A stretch of 64,000 nt of DNA from Alnus glutinosa. Lineage: Eukaryota; Streptophyta; Magnoliopsida; Fagales; Betulaceae. The notes beneath the pieces were generated by a model that was not told where the DNA came from, searched no databases, and saw only the letters and a list, made by a program, of their open reading frames with translations. How positions within the stretch are numbered: the first letter of the stretch is position 1; every line of letters begins with the position of its first letter. The translations under genes and the position numbers were made by a program. The stretch covers positions 50,799,654 to 50,863,653 of the forward strand of contig NC_084886.1 of the NCBI RefSeq assembly GCF_958979055.1, written 5' to 3'. This document shows positions 48,073 through 60,640 of the stretch, in pieces.

Positions 48073-51000
48073 GTGGTGCATGTTGCTTTACAAGCAATAA
48101 TCATCCAAGACAATATAAACAAGGAAATTTCACGAATTACAAAAATTGATCATGTCGCCTCAATTATCATCTACTTCTTTTCTTTTCTTTTTATTTTTCT
48201 TTCTTTTTTCCTGACCCATCCAAATGGCATATTTTTGTTTTTCATGCTAATATAGCACAAACATCACTTAAGGTCAACATGAATAATCTGATATGAATCA
48301 TGATTCCCATTGGCAAAATTAAAAACCATCTACCATAGGTCCATAATAGTGCATATGATTTTCGAAAGTTATTATTAGAGGTCACTGGGAACAAATTATT
48401 AGGGAGCCAACAATATTGTGAAAAACCCTTGATATCACTGCAAAAATAATTAGATGCACCAAGAAACTATACAACATAACGGTTAGTATATATGAATCAT
48501 ATGATGACCAGATTACGCATAATGGTGAACATAATGCCCCCATATACACAGAGATGAAAACAAAATGATGCTCAACAGCTTTTCCAGTAAGTTTTAATCA
48601 TGCATTACAATTTGCCCATGATTCCACTCAAAGACTGCATCTGCAGCCTCACTGGAATTGAGAAAAAGCATCACTTTCCATTCCCACCACATTCTTCTTG
48701 CTCCCAAAGCCATAAATGGAGCATGGATTTCAGTAAGAGCTCAAGTTAACAAACAGTGCCTGTAATAGCTCCTCCATTTCCTCCAGTTGTACTCTATTTA
48801 GGTTTGGCTGTTCAAACTATACATCATCTGGAGGTCAACCAATCTGGTGCTGCCTTGAATTTGATGCTGCGCTTACATTAAGACCACAATTTAGAAGTCA
48901 TCCCACAAATATAGAACGGTACAAGAAGGCTAAAGAGAAACATTTAAAAAAAGAAAAGAAATGAGGGACACCATAAAGCTTTGCTCATGTTGCTTTGCCA
49001 AATGTGAGGCACACCCACAAGGCTCAGACACCAAATAAGAATTGATCCAAGGCAAGCGAATCATCTAATAAACTATCAACATGATTGAAATATTGTTGCC
49101 TTTCCAGACATTTCACATACTTTTGCAGTCATAACAGCATCTTTGACAAACAATTGCCGATCAATAAGGTCTCCAGCACAGCATTTAATTGACATCATAT
49201 TTTAGGAACCTTTTTTTCAGTCATGCTCAAAACCTAGGGACTTTCAATACATTTTTCACAAAGAACAAATTAATTCAACACTCCATGACAAAAAAGAGAG
49301 ACCCCGCCCCCCGGGGGTGGGAGGGGAAGCTCCCAAAATAAAGCATAAAACATCTGTCAATGAGTTGAAAGGTTTCTTCTCCAGTTTGTGTCTACTAAAT
49401 AAAATTACAAAAGAAGTTACTTCCATAAGCAAGATTCAAATTATTGTTAGTTTAGACCAGTTCAAGGCAACTACCTGAGTTGCATACGATGAGGTTTCAG
49501 CAAGGAACTTGAGAAACTCTTGCTTCTTTTTATCAAAATTGAACTTCGCAGCATGCAACAATGCTTCTTCTCTCTAGATATCTTCCTGCACCTTTTCTTT
49601 TTTCCTTTTCGTTTCCATGACCTGCTTCTCAGCTTCAATGTTGTTTTCAGGTAGAGTTGATGTCACCGAGGGCTTTGGGAATTTCACATCTATATCCTCC
49701 CTAACAACAGACAGATTCCAAAACTAAGATGTAGCAGCATAGGAAATCCCAACTGATTAACCAATGCCATTCACATTCATCAGGTCCAAAAATTTTATCT
49801 TTAATTTACAACTGTGTATGACAACTTACCTGTAAAAAGAATTAAATTACAGATTTTTTATCCATAATTTATAATAATTCACAAACCCTAATACGCAAAT
49901 GAAGTTCAAACATATTAAATACTGCGAAAGCCTTAATATTATAAAGTATAACAAGAATTCTCCTTCTAACTGTGTCGAATCAACTTACATTGCAGAGGAG
50001 TTTTTAAGAAAGCATTGATATTTTTTACCCTAAAAAACCACCATACTTTCATATTAATAATGAATAACATCATTCAGGAATGCACAATTCATAGACCAGT
50101 GGCTGAACAAGAAACATAAAAACCACAATGTTTTTCGGGTTTGGTTTGACTTTGGGAACACCAGAGAGGAATGAAAGAAAGTCTATTAGCCAAGCAGCCG
50201 ACCCTGCAATTTAACTAATTTCACTGAAATTCCACCAGGTTAAAGAGAAAAACCTTATTATAAAGGCATTTGCACTACAAAAATACAGCAAACATTAAGC
50301 ACAACATTTAGTTTTGAATAGAAAGAGTGTAACAATGGAATAAATGGTAATAAATGCGCATTTCACTTATGATAGCAGAACTCACCGATTTCCCAGGGAA
50401 AAAACACCAGTACTCCTAATCATCCCACCATCTAAAGAAAGGGCTCCATCACTTATACAAGGAAGAGTAAGTAACATTGCAGCCCTTGTTCTATATACTT
50501 GCAGACGAGAGAAGAGACTATAAAATAGCGTCTCCCTGAGGCCATACCCGCTGGCTGTGAGACAAAATAAGTTTGTGTTGTCCACATTGATCATATTCAC
50601 AGCAAACCCAAGAAACCCAGGTGGACACTCCCCGTTAGGTAATCTTGGCTTTATAAGATCAAGCCTTCTTTGTGGGTCATCAGCTACAAACCCACCCGCA
50701 TATGGTCTGAAAGGGGGGAAAAGATTTTAGAAGTTTTACAAACTACAAGTCCAAATTTTCAGCAAAAGAAAAAAAAATACAGCATATGAGATTCTTGCAT
50801 TAAATTTTCAAGACAAATAACGAGAAACCGGCCATCCAAAGCCCTCCCAATGGAAGTTCCAAGCCCATGAAGACCAGAACTTGTATTTATGCATCCTTCC
50901 TTGTCATATGTTTCTAGAGCTTTAACACCTTCGTAAGTCTTACAGACAATCGCCAGCATGGACTCCACTCCTAAGTACTCTGCAAAAAGCCTGCATTCCA

Positions 51001-51630
51001 AATAAGTTAAAGGACCATTATGTCAAGCATAGCGTAGAACTGTTAATAGTCAGCTGACACTCTTCATCCCCGACCAGATAAGCAAACAGGCCACCTCATT
51101 CATTTGAACCTCATAATCTATAAGCCATTTCTTGCAATATTTTATAGCACCTAAATTCACTCTATCCCATTCTAAAGTACACACAAAAATCCCAACAACA
51201 AAGCTTCAATGATGAAGCTAAAAAATGATTGTCATCTATTTTGGATGAAAATAGAACCATAATTGATCAAATGCAGCTCAAAAAGAAATCATGAATATTC
51301 AGAAGACCAGAAACTGAGAAATGCAAAGTCATACAAACCTGCTAAGATTATCATCATCTACTTTTCCAAGTGTAGCAACAATACCCAGCACATCCTTGGT
51401 CAACGGAAGATGAGAAGCCTGAGTACCATGCCGTGTTTTCAATTGACACAAAATGCCAGCAGCAGATTTTTCATGCTGTAGAATCTGTTCAGTTCTTTGC
51501 ATCCCAGTTTGAAGTGGGGAGTAGTTCTCATGTTCATTCGTAGGGGTGCTTGAAGAACGATACTTGACTAAATTAAATGATAGAAAAGTTGGTAAGAAAA
51601 TAAACTATGAAACAAAGAGTCAAAGTCTTA
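48073..51630. repeat. Left copy of the ~3.6-kb DMS3 segmental duplication
   Basis: Nearly colinear with 57071-60640, with similarity of roughly 95% or more by eye and only small indels. Both start at GTGGTGCATGTT and end around GACTCTTTGTTTCATAG on the minus strand. Exon boundaries of DMS3 coincide in both copies. The offset is ~9.0 kb at both ends, so the arrangement is a direct, tandem-type duplication. Confidence 0.93.
48824..51567 (-). pseudogene. Truncated DMS3 copy (exons 4-8 only)
   Basis: Exons equivalent to 4-7 of the intact gene are present with the same lengths and splice sites: 51567-51339, 50990-50799, 50706-50386 and 49700-49475. A last exon ends at 48824. Exons 1-3, with the start codon and N-terminal coiled coil, are missing; a FAR1-related gene begins 66 bases upstream. 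Exon 7 has an in-frame TAG (49574-49576) where the intact copy has AAG. The final codons read WLTSR instead of RLTPR. The hinge-domain exons 4-6 are otherwise open. It could be transcribed only from a foreign promoter or as read-through from the neighbour. Confidence 0.88.
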
Positions 51631-51632
51631 AA

Positions 51633-53865
51633 CTATGAACGATACTTGCCATGGGAAGATTGACTTTCGCAACGCCACAACTCCTTTAACTTATTCATTC
51701 TTTTCATTAGATCCATGCAACGTTCCACTTTTTCTGATGTGAGCGATAGTAATTCTTCAAAATTATTTCTCAACTTGTCATGTATTTCGACATTAGGATT
51801 ATCACAAACGGCATTATAACTTCTCTTAAGCTTCGAGTATTCTCGCTTAATATCCTTCCTCCATCTGTCTAGAAAATATCTTGGTGGCAACGTTGTCACT
51901 TTCTTTGTCCGTAACACAGAAATTGAATGCTTGCATAATATGCCTCTTACTTCGAACAATGCACATGTGCACTTCACATCCAATTCATCTTCATTCAAGT
52001 TAACAATAAATTTCTTTTCTATTATGTGGTCTCCAATAGTAACATCTTCAATAACTTCAAAGGTAGAAATCGCACCTTCACTTTTGAGATGAGAGCTAGT
52101 ACAGCCAATAACTTTTACAATTTGCTCACGAACTTCTTTGAACTTCGCATTTGTGTAAACAGCTTGAAACTGTTTCTCCAACTGCAAGGCGCTTATACAT
52201 GGGATTGTGCGATTGAAAGAATCGAAATTAGCACGTGTCTCATTCTCAACCATTCTCCTTAAAGCAGAATCATATTCATCAACAAATTCTTTCAATGTGG
52301 TATGTGGGTGCACGCAACCATCAAAAAATGCATTCATACTTTCACTTCGCTGCGTAGTATTCATTCCCGCCCAAAATGTATCTTTTATGTATGCCGGCAC
52401 CCAAAATGTCTTCTCCATATATAAGCCATGCAGCCATGCATTATCATGAAGATGATACTTCTCCAGTAGATCTTTCCAATTTTCCTCGTACTCTTCACAT
52501 GTTTGGGAGTCATACAAACAAGTATGTATTGCACTCTTAATGCCATCAAAATTAGCATGTGATCCAAACTTTTCAAAGAATTTTTTCATAATATGCCACA
52601 TACAATATCTATGTCGAGTTTCAGGGAAAACAATAGCGATTGCATTTTTCATAGCTCTATCTTGTTCTGTTATAATTGCTCTAGGTACTTGGCCGTTCAT
52701 GCATCCCAACCAAGATTTAAACAACCACACAAATGTGTCTGTATCATCGCTTGAAATTAGTCCTGCTCCTAAAAGTATAGACTGACCGTGATGATTCACT
52801 CCTACAAAAGGAGCAAATGGCATGTCATATCTATTGGTCAAGTAAGTTGTGTCAAACGTAATAACATCCCTGAAGAAATCATACGCTGCCCTACTCCGTG
52901 CATCGGCCCAGAAAACATTTCGTAACCTAGAATCATCGTCCATATCCATCGCAAAGTAGAAGCCACCATTCTGCTTTTGCATTCTACTAAAATAATTACA
53001 AAGTGCCTGAGCACCTCCTTTACCAAGACGAAGCTCTCTTGCCTTGTTAATATAATTCTTGCAATCTCTCTCTCCAAAGGAAAGACTCTCAAACCCCCCA
53101 CTTTCAACAACTAATGAATTAAAATTCTTACTTAGGCGTATTCCTGTTCTGTCATTAAGCTCAAGCCTTCTTTTCGCAGCATCATTTATTTTTCTATTGT
53201 TTCTAAAAAATCTTGCTTTGCCCGGGCTTAACGAATGATTATGCTTCAGCTCAACATTACTCAAAAACCACGTTCCATCTTCACATAAATTCGCACAAAT
53301 ATTGGCACCACACCTTGTTTTATTAGTTGCTGGAATTGGCTTCGCAACATCGCATGTTCTGGTTCGCTCTGGAGCTCCACGAGTACATATAAGTCTTGCG
53401 TAACTTTTTTTACCATTCTTTTTTCTCGAGGTTCTATACGCTATACCAAAACCAGCTTGCTTAGCATACGTCCTATAATATGAGCAAACTTCTTCTATTG
53501 AACTAAATGTCATTGATTTCTTCGGTTCTTCAACTTTCTCATCATCCTTTAACATCAAGGGTAATGCCACATTTTCGTCCTCATCATTCAACTCTTCATC
53601 CGAAATAAACGTCATTGCATCCTTCGGTTCTTCAGATTTTTCACCCACATCTATCCAAAAAAGGATACAAAAAAAGTTTGTGTTTATTAAAAAAAAATAT
53701 AATAGTAATAAAGAAAAAAAGAGAGAGAGACCCATCTTGGTGGGTCAAAACAAAACTATAACCCAAACAAAAGTGAAAAACCTAACCATTTTTATGGTCG
53801 TCTTGATGGGTTAAAGCATCGTCAAATTTGCCCTCATTATCCAAGCGTGAACTTGAAGAATCCAT
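51633..53865 (-). CDS. FAR1-RELATED SEQUENCE (FRS5-like) protein, MULE transposase-derived
   Basis: Two exons (53865-53787 and 53650-51633) give 698 aa. Exon 1 encodes MDSSSSRLDNEGKFDDAL. The frame crosses a GT-AG intron to DVGEKSEEPKD. Domains: a FAR1 N-terminal DNA-binding zinc domain (~80-175, starting EEVCSYYRTYAKQAGFGIAY), a MULE-type DDE transposase core (~280-400, with ITFDTTYLTNRYDMPFAPF and AIITEQDRAMKNAI), and a SWIM zinc finger (CTCALFEVRGILCKH, ~570-590). FRS/FHY3/FAR1 proteins are domesticated Mutator transposases acting as nuclear transcription factors. All domains look intact, but the last residues (GKYRS) fall exactly at the border with duplicated DMS3 sequence, so the native C terminus may have been replaced. 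No Mutator terminal inverted repeats were recognised. Confidence 0.88.
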
Positions 53866-55502
53866 TTAGAAAAGTGCTATATTAAAAAGTAATATAAGTT
53901 AATTGAATGAAAAAACTAAACTACATAAAAGCTAAGCTAAAAACCTTAAAAGATGTAATTTGACAATATTTTACAAACTAAACTACATAAAGGCAGTCAT
54001 AGCACCAGTTTTAGAGAGTGGTTTTAAAGATTTCCTAGAATTTATAACTAAATTAAAATTCAAGAAAAAAAAATCAAATATTTTAAATAAGGTTTCATTC
54101 TTTATGCAGACACAAAGATATCTTATCAAATATATCCGAAATCACACTGATATCTTATCGATTCATATTAGCAACAGAATGCAAACTTCAACAGAATCAA
54201 TAAAGCCCATGCAGAACTGGGAATGGCCAGTACAGATCTAGGTCTAGAAGGCATTGATAGCAGTGCATGATCTACTATCAGTATTAATACTTATATTCAT
54301 CCTAAATGCCTAATAGTAAGTAAAAACAAGCAGAAACAACTCATTTATAGCAGGAATGACTCTACACTACATGGACAAATGACCTTGTAATCTAGTGGTA
54401 CTTCTCCTCCTTTTAAAAAGTGGTCTCATTTCAGACATTATGAATGGAGATTTGTGGAATTAGGGATTATTCTATCATTTGGCCAGAAGAAAACAGAAAT
54501 TAATGGATGTGAAAGTAATAATTAGAACAGTCAGTAGCTTGACACCAGCTTCCCTCAAAGAATCAACGACAGCTTTGACCTTACCATTTCATCAAACACT
54601 TTGAAAGCATTTATTTATCAAAAAAAATTAAACCTTCAAAACCTTCATTTCTGAGCCACATTACAACAAAAAAGGCGAAAACCCCAAAATCATTAAAGCG
54701 TAAGAAAGACCCGAGAAGAGGAATCGAAGCTTACCTGCAGACTTGTTGAAGACCCAAATCGAAAGATGAAAAATTTGTGGAAGATACCGTTGGGACAGAG
54801 AGGCGTAAACCCACTACACACACAGCAGATGAACGCCCAGGAGAGAGAGCGAGAGAGCGAGGGACCGGGAGAGAGGGGGGGGCGACCGGCGAGCGGGAGA
54901 GAGAGAGTGGGGGGCGGTTCCGGACGGAGGAGACTGAACGCCAGCCTCTCGTCGTTGAACCAACCAGTTTTCAGTACATTTTTTTCAAAAAAAAAACGGT
55001 TTAACGGATACGGAACCATCTCGACGTTTTGATGGAAGTTAACGAAGTATCATTTCTCTCTAACCAGTTATTAAACTATCAAAAACCTTTACACAAAGGT
55101 ATTCCGTCAGTTTAGCATTAAAAAATGCTAAGATTTTTAAAATATTCCTGTATTTATTTTTTAAAATTTTTTTATTAAAATTTTCAAAGATTCAAGCATA
55201 AATATTTTTGTAAATTTCATTAAATTCTAATCAACACCTAAATTCTAATATTTTTTTTAAAAAAATAAAAATAAAAGGAATATTTTGAATATTTCGCCAG
55301 GATTTAACGTCTAAAAGCTGAAGGAATACTCTTATTTGAGGATTTTTATAATTTAATACTCCGGTTAAAAGAAAAATGATAGCTCGGTATCCTTCCGTCA
55401 AAACGTCGAATAGTTCGATATTGAAGTTAACCCAAAAAAACAAATAAAGTCACGTCAGTTTGATGTGTAACGAGTATTTTTATATCATATCTCCTAAATT
55501 TC
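53866..55502. other. FRS 5' flank with probable leader exon
   Basis: On the minus strand a purine/pyrimidine-biased region (54740-54960, CT-rich on the gene strand) ends in TCTGCAG|GTAAGC near 54734. This is a good donor, suggesting an untranslated first exon spliced to the coding exon at 53865 or just upstream. The intervening 53.9-54.7 kb looks like leader intron. Confidence 0.45.
55022..55409. mobile_element. Foldback MITE upstream of FRS
   Basis: CGACGTTTTGATGGAAG at the left end and the complement of CTTCCGTCAAAACGTCG at the right end start arms of about 130 bases. The arms continue as TATCATTT, TTAAAC/TTAAAT, GGTATTCCGTCAG/GAGTATTCCTTCAG and AAAATATTCC. Arms are ~75-80% matched with an AT-rich centre. 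Target duplications were not resolved. Confidence 0.7.
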
Positions 55503-56058
55503 TAATTATATTCGTCTATATTACCGACCTCCTTCTGTGTTTTTTGAAAATATCACTAACCTCCCTTCTAGTTTGTAAAATATCACTAGCCAATTTGGGC
55601 TTACAATTATATATATATATATATATATATTTGGGTTTACAACAAAATAAGTTTCTTATTGGACCACCTACTATGGATTGTTTACACCAAGGTGAGATAA
55701 TGATGGTCCCAAGGGCTTCATGAATCCTCTTAAGTAAATACAGAGTTTGAATGACCGTATGGACTTCATTTGTTAATGTATTTTAGAGGATGCTTTCTTT
55801 TTTTTTTTGTCTGAAAATGTGTTCTAAACATATTAACAAACCGTTCGGTTATGGGGTTGTAACTGGATTGAAATTTAGATCAGTCAATAGTCCGATGATT
55901 AATGAGTGAAGTGAGGTATGAACAGATCTTAGAATCAAAATTTGCTAAAAAATATCATAATTATTTAATTAATATCACTTGAAAATTGTGACTTTTTTAA
56001 GTTAATTCAATAGACCAAAAAACAAAAGACAAAAGAAAAGTTCATGATAGGTGACACC
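55503..56058. repeat. Upstream part of the tandem duplication (left copy)
   Basis: TCGTCTATATTACCGACCTC (from ~55513) recurs at ~63065. GAGGTATGAACAGATCTTAG (55912) recurs at ~63785. In the right copy these lie upstream of the DMS3 start codon, so they mark the duplicated promoter side of DMS3. In the left copy they now lie upstream of the FRS gene. An (AT)n run sits at 55608-55630. Confidence 0.8.
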
Positions 56059-56076
56059 AAAGAGGTATCCACTATC

Positions 56077-56814
56077 ATAAACAGATGATACTAGTTTGCT
56101 CCATCTTACTCCACCGAGTTTTTTGTGATTTTTGGATAGGTTGTAAGATTGAAATATTTGGATTTAGATCTACGCTCATCTGTTCATTTTTACATGACAC
56201 ACTCCTCATCAATGGGTTCGGCGGTGTCCACTGCATCCACCGACGGTTGTCGCATCCCCAACCTCCGCCCATGCACCAGTGCGTGGCCCACACATGCTAT
56301 GGGGAGTTTCTCTCTTTCCGGCACGTGGCGGCCACACTCGCCTCCCCCGCCTTCCTCCGCCGCGACTTTTGGTGGATCCAGGCAGCACCGTCGTTTTCCG
56401 CTGATGAGAGGCTATCACTCGACAGCGCGTGGTTCTCACGCACTGTCAGTAATGGCTCCCATTCCACCTTCTTCAATTGCTACTGTTTATCTGATGTCTA
56501 TGTTCCTGTATTTGTTTTTATTTCTTGTATATTTTTGAGCTTTTTTGTCTATGTAACTTCCCCATATTCATCTCTGCCTCAGTATTTGGGTCCGCAGGGC
56601 CATATACACAACCAATACCACCTAACTAGTGGCCTCGACTTTTAACATCCGTGTCACGAATCAGAAGGCTCACATTTTCGAAAACATTGCCTCCACGTAC
56701 TTTCATTCCTATTTTTTATTTTAGAATGCCTAGGCCTTGTGTTTGGATTTTCTTTCTTTAATGTAATTTTTCCCCTGTATCTATAAAAATTTCAAGAAAA
56801 AAAAAGAAAGAAAG
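56077..56814 (+). mobile_element. Retroposon (~740 bp) with 18-bp target duplication and poly(A) tail
   Basis: AAAGAGGTATCCACTATC occurs at 56059-56076 and 56815-56832, and the insert ends in an A-rich tail. The duplicated region at ~63.94 kb shows the same site uninterrupted (an empty site). The interior is GC-richer than its surroundings and carries an open frame (56085-56645) with no family I recognise. The TAATTTTTCCCCTGTATC-type 3' end looks like a LINE or retroposed transcript, truncated at the 5' side. Confidence 0.88.
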
Positions 56815-56832
56815 AAAGAGGTATCCACTATC

Positions 56833-57070
56833 CTGTCTATCCACAATGGCGCACTAGTACAACAAGCACATGATCAAATTGATATTGAATTTAATCAACG
56901 TGCTCGTTGATTAAATATATACTTACTATAACATTTCACATTTCTAAGGTGTCCATGCGTCCTCAATATGTTTCCCACATGCATACTCTCCAAAGACTGG
57001 AGACCGTTCCCAGTAAAGAAAGCATTCAAAATTGTAATGGAAAATATAAGTGACGAGTTTTCTTGTTAAT
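56833..57070. other. Junction region between the two duplication units
   Basis: The left unit continues from the retroposon (CTGTCTATCCACAATGGCGC, matching 63.95 kb) into unique-looking AT-rich sequence. Homology to the 48.07-kb copy then starts at about 57071. The precise tandem breakpoint lies in this interval. Confidence 0.6.
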
Positions 57071-60000
57071 GGTGTGGTGCATGTTACTTTACAAGCAATA
57101 ATCATCCAAGACAATAAAAACAAGGAAATTTCACGAATTACAAAAATTGATCATGTCGCCTCAATTATCATCTACTTCTTTTCTTTTCTTTTTATTTTTC
57201 TTTCTTTTTTCCTGACCCATCCAAATGGCATATTTTTGTTTTTCATGCTAATATAGCACAAACATCACTTTAGGTCAACATGAACAATCTGATATGAATC
57301 ATGATTCCCATTGGCAAAACTAGAAACCATCTACCATAATAGTGCATATGATTTTCGGAAGTTATTATTAGAGGTTACTGGGAACAAATTATTAGGGAGC
57401 CAACAATATTCTGAAAAATCCTTGATATCACTGCAAAAATAATTAATGGCACCAAGAAACTATACAACATAACGGTTAGTATGTATGATGACCAGATTAC
57501 GCATAATGGTGAACATAATGCCCCCATATACACAGAGATGAAAACAAAATGATGCTCAACAGCTTTTCCAGTAAGTTTTAATCATGCATTACAATTTGCC
57601 CATGATTCCACTCAAAGACTGCTTCTGCAGCCTCACTGGAATTGAGAAAAAGCATCCCTTTCCATTCCCACCACATTCTTCTTGCTCCCAAAACGATTTC
57701 AGTCAGAGCTCAAGTTAACAAACAGTGCCTGTAATAGCTCCTCCATTTCCTCCAGTTGTACTATATTTAGGCTTGGCTGTTCAAACTATACATCATCTGG
57801 GGGTCAACCTATCTGGTGCTGCCTTGAATTTGATGCTGCGCTTACATTAAGACCACCATTTAGAAGTCATCCCACAAATATAGAATGATACAAGACGGCT
57901 AAAGAGAAACTTTTTTTAAAAAAAAAGGAGGGACACCATAAAGCTTTGCTCATGTTGCTTTTCCAAATGTGAGGCACACCCACACAAGGCTCAGAAACCA
58001 AATAAGAATTGATCCAAGGCAAGAGAATCATCTAATAAAGTATCAACATGATTGAAATATTGTTGCCTTTCCAGACATTTCACATACTTTTGCAGTCGTA
58101 ACAGCATAATCGACAAACAATTGCCGATCAATAAGGTCTCTAGCACAGCATTTAATTGACATCATATTTTAAAACAGGAACCTTTTTTTCAGTCACGCTC
58201 AAAACCTAGGGAACTTTCAATACATTTTTCACAAAGAACAAATTAATTCAACACTCCATGACAAAAAAGAGAGAGCCCGCCCCCCGGGGGAGGGGGGGGG
58301 GGGGGGGGGGCCAGAGAAGCTCCCAAAATAAAGCATAAAACATCTGTAAATGAGTTGAAAGGTTTCTTCTCCAGTTGGTGTCTACTAATTAAAATTACAA
58401 AAGAAGTTACTTCCATAAGCAAGATTCAAATTATTGTTAGTTTAGACCAGTTCAAGGCAACTACCTGAGTTGCATACGATGAGGTTTCAGCAAGGAACGT
58501 GAGAAACTCTTGCTTCTTTTTATCAAAATTGAACTTCGCAGCATGCAACAATGCTTCTGCTCTCTTGATATCTTCCAGCACCTTTTCTTTTTTCCATTTC
58601 GTCTCCATGACCTGCTTCTCAGCTTCAATGTTGTTTTCAGCTAGAGTTGATGTCACCGAGGGCTTTGGGAATTTCACATCTATATCCTCCCTAACACCAG
58701 AAGATTCCAAAACTAAGATGTAGCAGCATAGGAAATCCCAACTGATTAACCAATGCCATTCACATTCATCAGGTCCAAAATTTTTATCTTTAATTTACAA
58801 CCGTGTATGACAACTTACCTGTAAAAAGAATTAAATTACAGATTTTTTATCCGTAATTTATAATAATTCACAAACCAACGCTAATGAAGTTCAAACATAT
58901 TAAATACTACGAAAGCCTTAATATTATAAAGTATAACAAGAATTCTTCTTCTAATTATGTCGAATCAACTTATAAAGTAAAGGAGTTTTTTAGAAAGCAT
59001 TGATATTTTTTACCCTAAAAAGCCACCATAATTTCATATTAATAATGAATAACATCATTGATCCAGATTTTAGGAATGCACAATTCATAGACCAGTGGTT
59101 GAACAAGAAATATAAAAAACCACAATGTTTTTCGGGTTTGTTTTGACTTTGGGAACACCAGAGAGGAATGAAAGAAAGTCTATAAGCCAAGCAGCCGACC
59201 CTGCAATTTAACTAATTTCACTGAAATTCCACCCAGTTAAAGAGAAAAACCTTATTACAAAGGCATTTGCACTACAAAAATACAGCAAACATTAAGCACA
59301 ACATTTAGTTTTGAATAGAAAGAGTGTAACAATGGAATAAATGGTAATAAATGCGCATTTCACTTATGATAGCAGAACTTCTCACCGATTTCCCAGGGAA
59401 AAAACACCAGTACTCCTAATCATCCCTCCATCTAAAGAAAGGGCTCCATCACTTATACAAGGAAGAGCAAGTAACATTTCAGCCCTTGTTCTATATACTT
59501 GCAGACGAGAGAAGAGACTATAAAATAGCGTCTCCCTGAGGCCATACCCGCTGGCTGTGAGACAAAATAAGTTTGTGTTGTCGACACTGATCATATTCAC
59601 AGCAAACCCAAGAAACCCAGGTGGACACTCCCCGTTAGGTAATCTTGGCTTTATAAGATCAAGCCTTCTTTGTGGGTCATCAGCTACAAACCCACCCGCA
59701 TATGGTCTGAAAGTGGGGGAAGAGATTTTAGAAGTTTTACAAACTACAAGTCCAGATTTTCAGAAAAAAATAAAAAATAAAAAAATACAGCATATGAGAT
59801 TCTTGCATTAAATTTTCGAGACAAATTACGAGAAACCGGCCATCCAAAGCCCTCCCAATGGAAGTTCCAAGCCCATGAAGACCAGAACTTGTATTTATGC
59901 ATCCTTCATTGTCATATGTTTCTAGAGCTTTAACACCTTCGTAAGTCTTACAGACAATCGCCAGCATGGACTCCACTCCTAAGTACTCTGCAAAAAGCCT

Positions 60001-60640
60001 GCATTGCAAATAAGTTAAATGACCATTATGTCAAGCATAGTGTAGGACTGTTAATAGTCAACTGACACTCTCCATCCCCAACCAGATAAGCAAACAGGCC
60101 ACCTCATTCATTTGACCTCATAATCCATAAGCCATTTCTTGCAAAATTTTATAGCACCTAAATTCACTCTATCCCATTCTGAAGTACACACAAAAATCCC
60201 AACAACAAAGCTTCAATGATGAAGCTAAAAAATGATTGTCATCTATTTTGGATGAAAATAGAACCATAAATGATCAAATGCAGCTCAAAAAATAAATCAT
60301 GAATATTCAGAATACCAGAAACTGAGAAATGCAAAGTCATACAAACCTGCTAAGATTATCATCATCTACTTTTCCAAGTGTAGCAACAATACCCAGCACA
60401 TCCTTGGTCAACGGGAGATGAGAAGCCTGAGTACCATGCCGTGTTTTCAATTGACACAAAATGCCAGCAGCAGATTTTTCATGTTGTAGAATCTGTTCAG
60501 TTGTTTGCACCCCAGTCTGAAGTTGGGAGTAGTTCTCATGTTCATTTGTAGGAGTGCTTGAAGAATGATACTTGACTAAATTAAATGAGAAGAAAGTTGG
60601 TAAGAAAATAAACTATGAAACAAAGAGTCAAACTCTTAGA
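57071..60640. repeat. Right copy of the DMS3 segmental duplication
   Basis: Partner of 48073-51630. It differs by scattered substitutions and small indels, including an expanded poly(G) run at 58286-58310. Beyond 60640 it continues into DMS3 intron 3 and exons 3-1, which the left copy lacks. Confidence 0.93.

Noticed and set aside
51633-53865. Autonomous Mutator (MULE) element
   Set aside because: FAR1 domain plus a plant FRS-type organisation with a small first exon. No long terminal inverted repeats or 9-bp duplication were found, so a domesticated FRS gene is favoured.
56085-56645. 186-aa open frame as a host gene
   Set aside because: It is inside a target-site-duplicated poly(A) insertion, no family was recognised, and the duplicate locus lacks it.
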